Of a stretch of DNA of 64,000 bases, positions 1 to 10,707 are shown piece by piece. Source of the stretch: Arenimonas composti TR7-09 = DSM 18010 (GTDB taxonomy: Bacteria; Pseudomonadota; Gammaproteobacteria; Xanthomonadales; Xanthomonadaceae); contig NZ_AUFF01000002.1 in assembly GCF_000426365.1 (NCBI RefSeq), positions 371,836 to 435,835 on the forward strand, written 5' to 3'. The position numbers and the translations under genes are program-made. How positions within the stretch are numbered: position 1 is the stretch's first letter; each line of letters begins with the position of its first letter. The notes below the pieces were generated by a model that saw nothing but the letters and a program-made list of their open reading frames with translations, made no database searches and was not told the origin of the DNA.

Positions 1-6
1 CCCCCC

Positions 7-173
7 GTAGGAGCGGCTTCAGCCGCGATGCTCTTCGCCAAACCAATCGCGGCTGAAGCCGCTCCTACGGAAGGGAAGGCATCGCGGCTGAAGCCGCTCC
101 TACGGAAGGGAAGGCATCGCGGCTGAAGCCGCTCCTACGGAAGGAAGGGCATCGCGGCTGAAGCCGCTCCTAC
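7..173. repeat. REP array, five copies (one forward, four inverted)
   Basis: Copies of a short palindromic unit with core GAGCGGCTTCAGCCGC sit at about 7-29 (forward) and 46-68, 81-103, 116-138 and 151-173 (inverted), separated by short purine-rich spacers. Each unit folds on itself (GCGGCT-TC-AGCCGC), and the first forward/inverted pair can form a larger hairpin. The last copy overlaps the 3' end of the M15 peptidase gene and supplies its stop codon. The units resemble REP elements of Xanthomonadales and Pseudomonas. No transposase of the RAYT family is seen in the window. Confidence 0.9.
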
Positions 174-931
174 GGGGGTGGGGGGAGGTAGTCGTAGTGC
201 CAGGGCTCGTCGGGGGACACCAGCGGCCCCGCGAACGCGTCGCTGATGCGCACCGCCTCGGCGAGCTTCTCCGCCCAGCCGCCGTCGCGCCAGTCGGCCT
301 GGATGCGGCGGGAGTCGGTGCCGGCGACGAGGCGTTCGCCGCGGAACACCTGGAAGTCGAAGGCGCGGCCCTGGCCGTGCGGCGACAGGCCGGGCACCGC
401 GAGGTTCGGCGGCACCGCGAGTTCGCTGCCGCGCAGCCAGGCGACGAAGCCCTCGGCGCCTTCGCCGAGACAGGCGCGGCGCGCCTGCGGCGCCAGCGCC
501 GCGGCGGCGCGAGCGACCGAGCGGTTGTCGTTCCAGCGCAGCACCTGGGTGTCGACGCTACGCACCTCGGTGTTCACGTGCAGGCGGTAGCCGGGATTGA
601 GCGTCGCGAAGCGCTCCTGCACGCGGGCGATCTCCCGCAGCGCCCGCGCGTGGTCCGGCGAGTGCCGCCAGTCGGCGACCTGCTGCGCGCTCCAGGTCCA
701 GCGGCCCGCGAGGTCGGGCGAGCGCAGGTAACCGCGCAGCGCCAGCAGGCGGCGCTCCTGGCCGGTGATCCGGCGCAGGGTCGCGCGTGCCTCCGCGGTC
801 AGCGCCGCTTCGGCGCGCTGCAGGCAGGCGCGCTGCTCGACGTCGCCGGGGCGGGCGACCGCCGCTGCCGGCGCGCGGGCCTGGCCCGTCGCGGCGAGCG
901 CGCCCGCGAGCGCGAGCGCGCACGCCGACAT
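170..931 (-). CDS. Secreted M15-family D-Ala-D-Ala carboxypeptidase-like protein
   Basis: The predicted protein has 253 residues. The start at 931 was chosen because it opens directly into a signal peptide (MSACALALAGALAATGQARA). A longer in-frame reading exists but runs through a repeat at 968-995. The C-terminal half carries the zinc-peptidase pattern SPHGQGRAFDF (His and Asp ligands) and EPWHYDY (catalytic Glu/Asp region and third His ligand), typical of the VanY/D-alanyl-D-alanine carboxypeptidase M15 fold. It probably acts in the periplasm on peptidoglycan stem peptides, although the family also includes endolysins and the exact bond cut cannot be read from sequence. The protein ends in a run of prolines, and its TAG stop lies inside a REP copy. 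It lies downstream of, and in the same direction as, the LpxR-like gene. Confidence 0.75.
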   Translation of the reverse strand: MSACALALAGALAATGQARAPAAAVARPGDVEQRACLQRAEAALTAEARATLRRITGQERRLLALRGYLRSPDLAGRWTWSAQQVADWRHSPDHARALREIARVQERFATLNPGYRLHVNTEVRSVDTQVLRWNDNRSVARAAAALAPQARRACLGEGAEGFVAWLRGSELAVPPNLAVPGLSPHGQGRAFDFQVFRGERLVAGTDSRRIQADWRDGGWAEKLAEAVRISDAFAGPLVSPDEPWHYDYLPPPP

Positions 932-967
932 CGCCGCCGCACGTCCGCGACTCCGGCACCGGGCGCC

Positions 968-995
968 GGAAAAGTACTCCGACCCCGGTTTTTCC
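968..995. repeat. Family-B intergenic repeat (ACTCCGACCCCGG type)
   Basis: One arm of a repeat with core GTACTCCGACCCCGG flanked by A-run and T-run ends (GGAAAA...TTTTTCC). The same element occurs twice inverted inside hrpA (6680-6769), with variants at 7751-7946 and in the YoaA-type gene. Here it lies between the M15 peptidase start and the end of the LpxR-like gene. If the peptidase started upstream, it would be translated as part of an unusual N-terminal extension. Confidence 0.75.
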
Positions 996-1014
996 GATCT
1001 CGGTTCTTTCCGGC

Positions 1015-2052
1015 TCACCATGTACGGCTCAGGCTGAAGGTGCCGAACACCGGAGCCTCGGCCTGGCCGGCGAACTCGCGGGTGCGGCGGGTATGGGTCG
1101 CGGCGAAGCGCCACGGCCCACGCGCGAACACGATACCGAGGGTCAGGTCGGCGACGTAGCGGCGGCGGTCGACCGAATGGCTGTCCTTCCAGGTGCTGCC
1201 GTCGAGGGTGATGTCGTGCGCGACCAGGCGGTTGTCGAGGCTGGCGAACACGTGCCAGCGCCAGCCGTCGCCTTCGGACAGCGGCTGCAGCCGCGGCGCC
1301 AGGCCGTCGCCGGCGAGGCGGAACGGCGAACTCACCATGTCGTCGGGCAGGTCGCGGCCGAAGCGGATCTCGCCGCCGAAGTTCGCATACGTCGCCAGAT
1401 TGCCGGCGACGCCACCGGCGTGCAGCGAGCCCTCCCAGTAGCGGCCGCCGTCGTCGCTGGCGAACGTGCGCCGCCAGACCCGCTCGTGGCCGAGCTGGAT
1501 CACCGGCTCGTCGCGCAGCTGGTTGTCCCAGCCGGCGAAGGTGTTGCGGCCGAACAGGCCGTGGATCGCCCCCTGGATCTCCTCGCCGCGCGCCGATGGT
1601 CCGACCAGGCCCAGCCGCAGCTGGGTCGTCGCCAGGCGATCGCCGTCGCGCACGTTGATCGCGAACGCGAACGTGGTGATGCCGGCGTAGGGGCGGTCTT
1701 CGAGGATCACGTCAGTGCGGTCGCGGTCCATCGGCGTGTAGATCGCCTGGGTGACGGCGATCGTCACGTTGCCGGTGCGGCCTTCGCCGACCAGCCAGGG
1801 CAGGGCGCGGCCGGCGAGGCGCGCGGGCGCCGGCAGGCAGTCGTCCTCGGCGAGGTCGCCGGTCGGCGACGACCACGCGAGGTTGGCGCCGGCCGTATAG
1901 CCCTGGTCCTGGTGGGTGCCGCCCCAGACGTCGTTGTCGAGCCGCCCCAGGACCCGGCCGGGCGCGCTGCCCTCGCCGCAATCGGCGAACGCCGGAGATG
2001 ACGCGAGGACCGCCGCGGACAGCAGGGCGGAAGACAACCGGCGATGCGGCAT
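1015..2052 (-). CDS. LpxR-like lipid A deacylase (DUF2219), outer-membrane beta-barrel
   Basis: 345 residues with a clear signal peptide (about residues 1-23, ending SSPAFA). The mature N-terminus carries a Cys and then an LpxR-type block NDVWGGTHQDQGYTAG, followed by DRPYAGI and SARGEEIQGAIHGLFG. These match the positions where LpxR proteins place the catalytic Asn/Asp, Ser/Thr and His/Glu residues. The last residues (TFSLSRTW) end in an aromatic amino acid, as in outer-membrane barrels. LpxR removes the 3'-acyloxyacyl chain of lipid A in the outer membrane in a calcium-dependent way. Whether this protein does the same here is inferred from family membership. It precedes the M15 peptidase on the same strand. 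Confidence 0.8.
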   Translation of the reverse strand: MPHRRLSSALLSAAVLASSPAFADCGEGSAPGRVLGRLDNDVWGGTHQDQGYTAGANLAWSSPTGDLAEDDCLPAPARLAGRALPWLVGEGRTGNVTIAVTQAIYTPMDRDRTDVILEDRPYAGITTFAFAINVRDGDRLATTQLRLGLVGPSARGEEIQGAIHGLFGRNTFAGWDNQLRDEPVIQLGHERVWRRTFASDDGGRYWEGSLHAGGVAGNLATYANFGGEIRFGRDLPDDMVSSPFRLAGDGLAPRLQPLSEGDGWRWHVFASLDNRLVAHDITLDGSTWKDSHSVDRRRYVADLTLGIVFARGPWRFAATHTRRTREFAGQAEAPVFGTFSLSRTW

Positions 2053-2094
2053 GGCGTACGGATCCTCGAGTGGTCGGCCCTGAAGGCTGACGGG

Positions 2095-3915
<1,821 letters not shown>

Positions 3916-3921
3916 CGCGCC

Positions 3922-3927
3922 ATTCTA
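3922..3927 (-). promoter_or_regulatory. Putative -10 box (TAGAAT) of recQ
   Basis: On the minus strand TAGAAT ends 6 nt before the recQ ATG at 3915, which puts a typical transcription start on or next to the start codon. No convincing -35 hexamer was found at 17 nt spacing. The call rests on the hexamer and its position alone. Confidence 0.4.
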
Positions 3928-4020
3928 GTTTCCGCGCCGGCGTACGGGCGAAACCGGCCATGAGCGGATACACTCGCCCCGCGTTGCACCTTCACCTCAC
4001 CTAGACATCAGGAAACCGCC

Positions 4021-4413
4021 ATGAAGAAACTTCGTCTGACTGCCCTCGCGGCCGTGACCTTCGCCCTGGCCGCCTGCGGCGGCGGCAACGGCCCCGGCGA
4101 CGTGATCATCAGGATGAACGCCGAGCTGTGCAGCAGCGGCGATCCGAGCACGATCGCCAAGTACGCCAGCGCGTCCTCGCAGCCCGTCGTCGGCATGATC
4201 ACCGCGGTGATGTCGGAGCCGGCGAAGGCCGAGGAAATGAAGAAGCAGGTCAAGGAAGGCTGCGAGAGCGCCAAGCCGATCGAGATCCTCGAAGAGAAGA
4301 TCGACGGCGACAAGGCGACGGTCCGCTTCCGCAATCCGGAAGGCGAGGAAGAGACCCAGCAGCTGGTGAAGGAAGACGGCCAGTGGAAGCTGGTGCTCGC
4401 CCCGGACAAGTGA
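4021..4413 (+). CDS. Small lipoprotein with DUF4878-like fold
   Basis: 130 residues. A lipoprotein signal peptide ends in a lipobox (LAAC, Cys19), followed by a glycine-rich linker and a small soluble domain with one further Cys pair (Cys38 and about Cys81). The tail LVKEDGQWKLVLAPDK resembles the end of DUF4878/NTF2-like lipoproteins. An AGGAA Shine-Dalgarno precedes the ATG. It is followed after 4 nt by the YiiX-like hydrolase, so the two are probably co-transcribed. The protein probably sits in the inner leaflet of the outer membrane. Its function is unknown. Confidence 0.75.
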   Translation: MKKLRLTALAAVTFALAACGGGNGPGDVIIRMNAELCSSGDPSTIAKYASASSQPVVGMITAVMSEPAKAEEMKKQVKEGCESAKPIEILEEKIDGDKATVRFRNPEGEEETQQLVKEDGQWKLVLAPDK

Positions 4414-4417
4414 GCCG

Positions 4418-5071
4418 ATGCGCAAAGGCCTGCTGCTCGCCGGCGTCGCGGCACTGACGCTGGCGGGTGCCGCCGGCACGTGGTGGTGGGCGTCCGCGCC
4501 CGCCACCCCGCCGCCGGGTTACACCATCCTCACCCAGGTCGACCTGTCCCGGCTGTCACTCGCGCTGCACGACGGCGACCTGGTGTTCCGCCGCGGCACC
4601 GGCCGCGTCAGCCGCTATGCCGCGAATGCCGGCGGCGGCTATTTCAGCCACGTGGGCTTGCTGCTGCCGGGTGACGGCGGCTGGCGGGTGATGCACACCG
4701 AGGCCGACGAACACACCGGCGTCGGCGGCGTGCGCAACGACACCCTCGAACATTTCCTCGCCGAAGCCCAGGGCGTCGCGGTCGTGCGCCTGCGCATGAG
4801 CGACGAGCAGCTGCAGGCGATCGCCGCCCTCGCCGCCGACGCACACTGGCAGTCGATCCCGTTCGACGCGGCCTTCACCCTCGACGACGATGGCGCCGCG
4901 ATGTACTGCACCGAGTGGGTGCAGGCGCTGGTGCTGGCGGCGACCGGCGAGGACATCGCGCGTCCGCGCAGCCTCTGGTTCGGCCGCGAAGTCATCAGCA
5001 TCGAAGACCTGCTGCAGAGTCCGCGCGTGCAGCCGGTCCTGGAACATCGCCTCCCCGGCGACCCCTACTGA
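4418..5071 (+). CDS. YiiX/YebB-like NlpC/P60-superfamily cysteine hydrolase
   Basis: 217 residues with an N-terminal membrane anchor or uncleaved signal (about 5-27). The order of motifs is that of permuted papain-fold hydrolases: HDGDLVFRRG, then FSHVGLL (candidate catalytic His), then FDAAFTLDD and YCTEWV (candidate nucleophile Cys). In this family the His block comes before the Cys block. Relatives hydrolyse amide or ester bonds in peptidoglycan or lipids. The substrate here cannot be told. It starts 4 nt after the lipoprotein gene and probably shares its transcript. Confidence is good for the fold and low for the substrate. Confidence 0.75.
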   Translation: MRKGLLLAGVAALTLAGAAGTWWWASAPATPPPGYTILTQVDLSRLSLALHDGDLVFRRGTGRVSRYAANAGGGYFSHVGLLLPGDGGWRVMHTEADEHTGVGGVRNDTLEHFLAEAQGVAVVRLRMSDEQLQAIAALAADAHWQSIPFDAAFTLDDDGAAMYCTEWVQALVLAATGEDIARPRSLWFGREVISIEDLLQSPRVQPVLEHRLPGDPY

Positions 5072-5093
5072 TCCACCGCCCCGCCCGCTCCCC

Positions 5094-5117
5094 GTAGGAG
5101 CGCCTTCAGGCGCGATC
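5094..5117. repeat. Single REP unit (CGCCTTCAGGCG subtype)
   Basis: A lone forward copy with core GAGCGCCTTCAGGCGC between the convergent YiiX-like gene and dps. It can form a short hairpin, but no T-run follows, so a role as terminator is uncertain. Confidence 0.85.
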
Positions 5118-5205
5118 CGGGCGGAACTCCAACAGGCACGAAAAGCAGCGCCGCGCACTTCCGCACGCGGCGCCGTCCTCGCCCGCACTCATCCTTCCCG
5201 GGTCG

Positions 5206-5826
5206 TCACTCGAGCAGGGAGCGCAGCATCCACGCGTACTTCTCGTGGATCTGCAGGCGCTGGGTCATCAGGTCCTCGGTCGGATCGTCGTCGCCTTCGT
5301 CGGCGAGTTCGGCGACCTGGCGGGCGGTGCGGCACACGGCTTCGTTACCCGCGACCAGCTGGCGGACCATGTCCTCCCAGCGCGGCGCCCCGTCGGCACC
5401 GGTTTCCTCGCGGATCGAGGTCAGGCGGTCGAACTCGGCGTAGGAGCCCGGGGCGTTGAAGCCGAGTGCACGGATGCGCTCGGCGATCTCGTCGAGCGCG
5501 GTCCACTCCTCGGTGTACTGGTCCATGAACATCGCGTGCAGCGAATTGAACATCGGGCCGGTCACGTTCCAGTGGAAGTTGTGCGTCTTCAGGTACAGCG
5601 TGTAGCTGTCGGCGAGGAAATGCGACAGGCCTTCGGCGATCTTCTGCCGGTGCTCGGTGTCGATGCCGATGTCCATGCCGCGGCTGGTCTGGGCCGGGGT
5701 GATCGGGCGCGGCGTCTTGGCGCCGCCGTCGGTGCCGGGCTTCTTCGGCTTCGTGGTCTTCGCCTGCGGGGTGGAAGTCGCGTTCGCGCGCTTGGCGGAA
5801 GCGTCCGGTGTCTTCTTCGCGGCCAT
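5206..5826 (-). CDS. dps: Dps-family ferritin-like DNA-binding protein
   Basis: 206 residues. The ATG at 5826 opens a Lys/Ala/Thr/Pro-rich tail of about 40 residues ([18 protein letters not shown]...), like the DNA-binding tails of Dps. The ferritin-like four-helix core follows, with the ferroxidase ligands in [10 protein letters not shown] (His) and in [22 protein letters not shown], where His-x3-Asp and a downstream Asp/Glu are conserved. Dps dodecamers oxidise Fe2+ with hydrogen peroxide and protect DNA. The gene is divergent from hrpA across 85 bp. A longer upstream reading in the same frame runs antisense into hrpA and is not supported. Confidence 0.92.
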   Translation of the reverse strand: MAAKKTPDASAKRANATSTPQAKTTKPKKPGTDGGAKTPRPITPAQTSRGMDIGIDTEHRQKIAEGLSHFLADSYTLYLKTHNFHWNVTGPMFNSLHAMFMDQYTEEWTALDEIAERIRALGFNAPGSYAEFDRLTSIREETGADGAPRWEDMVRQLVAGNEAVCRTARQVAELADEGDDDPTEDLMTQRLQIHEKYAWMLRSLLE

Positions 5827-5911
5827 CGGGATTCTCCAGTCGGTTCGGCGCGGCGCGGTCCGGCCGCGCGTTCGGGGGTCGGTCACGGCGCGATTGTTAC
5901 CATAACCGGCG

Positions 5912-8900
5912 ATGCGATCCCGTAAACACGAATCCGACGCGCTCGCCGACGTCGCGCTGAGCCGCGACCGCGGCCGCCTGCTGCGCCTGCAGGCGGCGGC
6001 CCGGCGTGCGCCCGACGACGCCGCGGCCCGGGACGCCTTCGTGCGCGCCCTCGCGGCCTCGCGCACCGCCCGCGAAGCACGCGCCGCGGCGGCGCCGGTG
6101 CCGACCTTTCCGGACGACCTGCCGGTCGCGCGCGAGGCCGAACGCATCGTCGAACTGATCCGCGCGCACCCGGTGCTGGTGGTCGCCGGCGAGACCGGTT
6201 CCGGCAAGACCACCCAGCTGCCGAAGCTGTGCCTGGCGGCCGGCCGCGGCGCCGCCGGCCTGATCGGCTGCACGCAGCCGCGGCGCATCGCCGCGCGCGC
6301 GGTCGCGCGCCGGGTCGCCGAGGAACTGCAGACCGAGCTCGGCGGCGCGGTCGGTTACCAGGTGCGCTTCACCGAACAGGTCGGCGACGGCACCTACGTC
6401 AAGTTCATGACCGACGGCATCCTGCTGGCCGAGATCCAGTCCGACCGCTGGCTGTCGAAATACGACACGATCATCGTCGACGAGGCACACGAGCGCAGCC
6501 TCAACATCGATTTCCTGCTCGGCTACCTGAAGCAGCTCGTGCAGCGGCGGCCCGACCTGAAGGTCATCGTGACCTCGGCGACGATCGACACCGAGCGCTT
6601 CGCCCGCCACTTCGGTGATGCGCCGGTGGTTTCGGTCGAGGGCCGCAGCCATCCGGTGGAAGTGCGCTGGCGGCCGGTCGAAAACCGGGGTCGGAGTACT
6701 TTTCCTCCCGATGAAACGCCGGCGCCGGCGAAGGCACCGGGGAAAAAGTACTCCGACCCCGGTTTTTCCTCCCCCGACCCCGAGGCGATCGTCGCCGCCA
6801 CCGACGAAATCACCCGCGAGGACCCGCTCGGCGACATCCTGGTGTTCCTCGCCGGCGAGCGCGAGATCCGCGACGCGCATGCGGCCCTGAACCGGCGCAA
6901 GTACCGCAACACCGAGGTGATCCCGCTGTACGCGCGCCTGTCGGCCCGCGACCAGGACCGCGTGTTCCGTCCCGGCCCCGGCCGCCGCATCGTGCTCTCG
7001 ACCAACGTCGCCGAGACGTCGCTGACGGTGCCGCGCATCCGCTACGTGATCGACCCCGGCACCGCGCGCGTGAAGCGCTACAGCCCGCGCGGCAAACTCG
7101 ACCGCCTGCACATCGAGCCGGTCAGCCAGGCCAGCGCCGACCAGCGCAAGGGCCGCTGCGGACGCATCGCCGCCGGCATCTGCTACCGCCTGTACGCCGA
7201 AGCCGACTACGACGCGCGGCCGCGCTACACCGATCCGGAAATCCTGCGCGCCTCGCTGGCCGGGGTGATCCTGCGCATGCTGGTGCTCGGCCTCGGCCGC
7301 ATCGAGGACTTCCCGTTCATCGATCCGCCGGATCCGCGCGCGATCGCCGACGGCTGGCAGACCCTGGCCGAACTCGGGGCGATCGACGAGCGCCGGCAAC
7401 TGACCGCGATCGGCCGGCAGATGGCCGAGCTGCCGGTGGATCCGAAGCTGGCGCGCATGCTGGTCGCCGCGCGCGTGCACGGCGTCGAGGACGAGGTGCT
7501 GACGATCGCCTCCTTCCTCGGCATCCAGGACCCGCGCGAACGCCCGGCCGACGCCCGCCAGAAGGCCGACGAGGCCCACGCCGCCTTCGCCGATCCGAAC
7601 TCGGAATTCGTCGGCATCCTGAAGCTCTGGGCCGCCTATACCGAAGCCGCCGAGGAACTGACCCAGTCGAAACTGCGCGACTGGTGCGAGCGCCGCTTCC
7701 TGAACTTCCTGCGCATGCGCGAGTGGCGCGAGCTGCGCCGGCAGCTGAAATGGGGTCAGACCCCTTTTCCCCCCGACAGCACCCCGCCTGCGACGCCCGT
7801 CCGGGGGGAAAAGGGCTCTGACCCCGGTTCTTCTTCCGCCGAAGGCGGAAGCCCCGCCCTCGGGAAAAACCGGGGTCGGAGTCCTTTTTCCCGTGAAGCT
7901 GCGCCGGCATCCGCTTCCAGGGGCGGGAAAAAGGAGTCCGACCCCTACGCGCCCCTCCACCGCGCCATACTCACCGGCCTGCCGAGCCAGGTCGGCCACC
8001 GCAGCGAGAAGGGCCTCTACGACGCCCCCCGCCAGCGCAAGTTCCAGCTGTTCCCCGCCTCGCCGCTGGCGAAGGCACCGCCGGCCTGGGTGCTGGTCGC
8101 GACCCTGCTCGACACGGCCCGGATCTGGGGCCTGACCGCGGCGAAGATCGAGCCGGAGTGGGTGATCGACGAACTGCCGCACCTGCTCGCGCGCCGCCAT
8201 TTCGATCCGCACTGGTCGCGCAAGCAGGGCAGGGTGATCGGCAGCGAACAGATCAGCCTCTTCGGGCTCGTGCTGGCGCCGCGGAAGCCGGTGCATTACG
8301 GCGGCCTCTACCCGGCCGAGGCGCGCGAGATCTTCGTGCGCCAGGGCCTGGTGCCGGGCGAGGCCGATCCACGCGCGCCCTTCCTGAAGCGCAATCTCGC
8401 CACGCTGGAGAAGGCACGCGAGGAGGAGGCCAAGCAGCGCCGCGCCGGCCTCGTCGCCGACGAGGACTGGCAGGCGCGCTGGTACCTCGACCGCCTGCCG
8501 CCGGAGATCAACTCGATTTCCGCGCTCGACGCCTGGTACGCGCGCGCGACCCCGGCGCAGAAGAAGGCGCTGGAGTGGTCGCTGGCCGAACTGCTCCCGG
8601 GCGAGGGCAGCGAGGCCGACCGCTTCCCGAAATACCTGCCGCTCGGCGACAGCCGCCTCGCGCTGCATTACCGCTTCGAACCCGGCCATGCCGAGGACGG
8701 CGTCACCCTCGACCTGCCGCTGCACCTGCTCGGCGCCCTCGATCCGGCGCGCCCCGGCTGGCTGGTGCCCGGCCTGCTGGAGGAGAAGGCGGCGGCGCTG
8801 ATCCGCGGCCTGCCGAAGGCGATCCGCCGCAACTACGTGCCGGCGCCGGATTTCGCGCGCGCGTTCGCCGCGGCGGTTTTCGATCCGGCCGCCGGGAACC

Positions 8901-10030
8901 GCGCGGCCTACCCGCCCGCCGACGCGATCACCGGCAGCCTCGCGCGCTTCCTGACGAAGGTGACGGGTGTCGCGGTCGGCGCCCTCGACTTCGACGAAGC
9001 GGCGCTGGAACCGCATCTGCGCATGAACCTGCGCCTGGCCGAACGCGACGGCCGCATGCTGGCGATGTCGCGCGACCTCGAGGAACTGCGCGCGCGCTTC
9101 GGCGCCGCCGCCGAGCGCGCCTTCGCCGAACGCGCCGGCGAGCGCCTCGCCCGCGAGGGCCTGACCAGCTTCCCGGCGGAGCCGATCCCGCGACAGATCC
9201 CCGGTGCCGCCGGCGTGCCTGCGTTCCCGGCCCTGGTCGACCGCGGCGACGCCGTCGCCCTCAGCGTGTTCGCCGACGCCGGCGAGGCCGTGCGCGAACA
9301 CGCCGCCGGCGTCCGCCGCCTCGCGGGCCTGGCCCTCGCCGAACGCGCCCGCCGCATCCGCAAGCAACTGCCGATCCAGCCGAAGCTGGCGCTGCTCTAC
9401 GCGGTGCTGCAGACGGTGCCCGGCGCGACGCCGGCGCGCGAGGGCGGTGCCGCCGGTCTCGCCGAAGACCTCGCGGAAGCCGCGCTCAATGCCGTGCTCG
9501 ACGAAGCGCCGCTGGCCGACATCCGCGACCAGGAAACCTTCGCCGCCCGCGTCGACGCCGCCGGCAAGTCCCTGTTCGCCACCGCGATGCAGCGGCTGCA
9601 GCTGGCCGAAGCCATCCTCGGCACCGTCGCCGAGCTCAAGCCGAAGCTGGAATCGCCGCTGATGGGCTGGGCCGCCGGCAATCTCGACGATCTGCGCGCC
9701 CGCCTGGCCGAACTCGTGCCCGCCGACGTCCTGCGCCGCACCCCGGCGCCGGCGCTGGCCGAGCTGCCGCGCTACCTGAAGGCGCTCGCGCTGCGCGCCG
9801 AACGCGCGCTGCGCGATCCGCAGCGCGACCAGCAGCGCATGCTCGAACTCAAGCCCTTCACCGACGCGCTCGCCCGCGCCCGCGCCGAAGGTCGCGACGG
9901 GCGGCCGGAATGGCAGGAATTCCGCTGGGACCTCGAGGAACTCCGCGTCTCGCTCTTCGCCCAGGAACTCGGCACCCGCGGCCCCGTCTCCGCCAAACGC
10001 CTCGCCCGCCGCCTCGAATCCCTCCGCTGA
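5912..10030 (+). CDS. hrpA: ATP-dependent RNA helicase HrpA with in-frame repeat insertions
   Basis: 1372 residues. This is a DEAH-box helicase with Walker [10 protein letters not shown] at about 93-101, DEAH at about 190-193, SAT ([11 protein letters not shown]), TNVAETSLT and the QRKGRCGR motif VI. The HA2, OB-fold and long DUF3418 C-terminal regions of HrpA follow. E. coli HrpA is near 1300 residues. The extra length is largely explained by two insertions made of repeat DNA: about residues 257-286 (positions 6680-6769, between the two RecA domains) and about 614-679 (7751-7946, in the helical region). Both keep the frame, and the helicase motifs are intact. HrpA resolves stalled ribosomes and processes mRNA. 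Confidence 0.96.
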   Translation: MRSRKHESDALADVALSRDRGRLLRLQAAARRAPDDAAARDAFVRALAASRTAREARAAAAPVPTFPDDLPVAREAERIVELIRAHPVLVVAGETGSGKTTQLPKLCLAAGRGAAGLIGCTQPRRIAARAVARRVAEELQTELGGAVGYQVRFTEQVGDGTYVKFMTDGILLAEIQSDRWLSKYDTIIVDEAHERSLNIDFLLGYLKQLVQRRPDLKVIVTSATIDTERFARHFGDAPVVSVEGRSHPVEVRWRPVENRGRSTFPPDETPAPAKAPGKKYSDPGFSSPDPEAIVAATDEITREDPLGDILVFLAGEREIRDAHAALNRRKYRNTEVIPLYARLSARDQDRVFRPGPGRRIVLSTNVAETSLTVPRIRYVIDPGTARVKRYSPRGKLDRLHIEPVSQASADQRKGRCGRIAAGICYRLYAEADYDARPRYTDPEILRASLAGVILRMLVLGLGRIEDFPFIDPPDPRAIADGWQTLAELGAIDERRQLTAIGRQMAELPVDPKLARMLVAARVHGVEDEVLTIASFLGIQDPRERPADARQKADEAHAAFADPNSEFVGILKLWAAYTEAAEELTQSKLRDWCERRFLNFLRMREWRELRRQLKWGQTPFPPDSTPPATPVRGEKGSDPGSSSAEGGSPALGKNRGRSPFSREAAPASASRGGKKESDPYAPLHRAILTGLPSQVGHRSEKGLYDAPRQRKFQLFPASPLAKAPPAWVLVATLLDTARIWGLTAAKIEPEWVIDELPHLLARRHFDPHWSRKQGRVIGSEQISLFGLVLAPRKPVHYGGLYPAEAREIFVRQGLVPGEADPRAPFLKRNLATLEKAREEEAKQRRAGLVADEDWQARWYLDRLPPEINSISALDAWYARATPAQKKALEWSLAELLPGEGSEADRFPKYLPLGDSRLALHYRFEPGHAEDGVTLDLPLHLLGALDPARPGWLVPGLLEEKAAALIRGLPKAIRRNYVPAPDFARAFAAAVFDPAAGNRAAYPPADAITGSLARFLTKVTGVAVGALDFDEAALEPHLRMNLRLAERDGRMLAMSRDLEELRARFGAAAERAFAERAGERLAREGLTSFPAEPIPRQIPGAAGVPAFPALVDRGDAVALSVFADAGEAVREHAAGVRRLAGLALAERARRIRKQLPIQPKLALLYAVLQTVPGATPAREGGAAGLAEDLAEAALNAVLDEAPLADIRDQETFAARVDAAGKSLFATAMQRLQLAEAILGTVAELKPKLESPLMGWAAGNLDDLRARLAELVPADVLRRTPAPALAELPRYLKALALRAERALRDPQRDQQRMLELKPFTDALARARAEGRDGRPEWQEFRWDLEELRVSLFAQELGTRGPVSAKRLARRLESLR
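6680..6769. repeat. Inverted pair of family-B repeats inside hrpA
   Basis: Left arm 6680-6705 and right arm 6741-6769 are near-perfect inverted copies of the ACTCCGACCCCGG element, with a 35-nt GC-rich spacer. The stretch is 90 nt, exactly 30 codons, and is translated as a Pro/Ser/Lys-rich linker ([11 protein letters not shown] ... [10 protein letters not shown]). The same element lies outside genes at 968-995. Confidence 0.9.
7751..7946. repeat. Two inverted pairs of family-B repeats inside hrpA
   Basis: Arms at about 7751-7770 (GGGGTCAGACCCC variant), 7803-7829 (GGCTCTGACCCC variant), 7863-7892 and 7923-7946 form two inverted pairs separated by a small palindrome (TTCCGCCGAAGGCGGAA). About 196 nt are read through in frame as a low-complexity Pro/Gly/Ser-rich linker ([10 protein letters not shown] ... 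[10 protein letters not shown]), after which normal HrpA sequence resumes ([10 protein letters not shown]). Confidence 0.9.
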
Positions 10031-10126
10031 CCGCCCGGCGGGCGATTGGCGCGACTGCGGCCGGGCGGGTACGTCGCAGCGCGGCGGCGCGGCGACGTAA
10101 CCAGCCGCGGCCGCACGCGCTTCGGC

Positions 10127-10146
10127 GCGCGCCGGAACGGCGCGCG
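10127..10146. terminator. GC-rich hairpin between convergent genes
   Basis: CGCGCGCCG (10127-10135) and CGGCGCGCG (10138-10146) form a tight stem between the end of hrpA and the end of the secreted-protein gene. A second inverted repeat (TACGTCGC at 10070-10077 and GCGACGTA at 10092-10099) lies just upstream. There is no U-run, so intrinsic termination is only likely. Confidence 0.4.
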
Positions 10147-10152
10147 TGGGGC

Positions 10153-10632
10153 TTACTTGATGCGGACGACCTTGGCGCGGGTGTTGTAGCCGTCGATGCG
10201 CAGGTACCAGGCCCCGAGCATGCCCGGCTCGATGATCACGGTCGGGTTCTGCACCCGCACGACCAGCCGGCTGGTCGACTCGGTGACTTCCCAGATCTGG
10301 CCGTTGGCGAGGACGATGCGGTCGCCCTTCTCGCGCCAGCCGCGGAACTCGCCGTCGATGCTCGAGACGATCGCGTCGCCCGGGCCGGCGGAGGAGGCCA
10401 GGAAGCCGCGACGGTCCTCGCCGGCCGGCGCCGCGGTGGCCGGGGCGGTGGCGACCTTCTGCGCGATCCAGGCGTTCAGCGCCGCCAGTTCCTCCGGGCT
10501 CAGCTTGTCGAGGCCGGCCGCGGTGAATTCGGCGTGGCTCATCTTCTCCTCCAGCGACGAGAACTGCTGCGCGGAAGCGCCGCCGGCGGCGAAGGCGAAC
10601 AGGAGAACGGACAGCGACAGCAGTGAACGCAT
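10153..10632 (-). CDS. Secreted protein of unknown function
   Basis: 159 residues starting with a signal peptide (MRSLLSLSVLLFAFAAGGASAQ). The middle has a short helical stretch (LSPEELAALNAWIAQKV). The C-terminal half is beta-rich with an SH3-like look: GDRIVLANGQIWEVTES, then VIIEPGMLGAWYLRIDG. It is probably periplasmic. No catalytic motif was seen. Proteins of this type occur as conserved hypotheticals in Xanthomonadales, but the family name is not recognised. It is divergent from relA. A TAGACT hexamer on the minus strand at 10682-10677 could serve as its -10 box. Confidence 0.75.
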   Translation of the reverse strand: MRSLLSLSVLLFAFAAGGASAQQFSSLEEKMSHAEFTAAGLDKLSPEELAALNAWIAQKVATAPATAAPAGEDRRGFLASSAGPGDAIVSSIDGEFRGWREKGDRIVLANGQIWEVTESTSRLVVRVQNPTVIIEPGMLGAWYLRIDGYNTRAKVVRIK

Positions 10633-10707
10633 GGGGAGGGTTCCGGACGGGTTGAATCGACGGTCGATCGCGGGGCAGTCTACCTCCCCGCGGAATGACG
10701 GCGCCAC

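Noticed and set aside
7-173. Possible CRISPR array from regularly repeated units
   Set aside because: Units are inverted, spacers are short (about 12 nt) and similar to each other, and no cas gene is present.
197-1159. Long plus-strand frame opposite the M15 peptidase
   Set aside because: Ala/Arg/Gly-rich shadow frame typical of high-GC DNA; the minus strand has signal peptide and zinc motifs.
5826-6288. N-terminal extension of Dps to 360 residues
   Set aside because: The extra part is antisense to the hrpA start and lacks Dps features; the ATG at 5826 opens a normal basic Dps tail.
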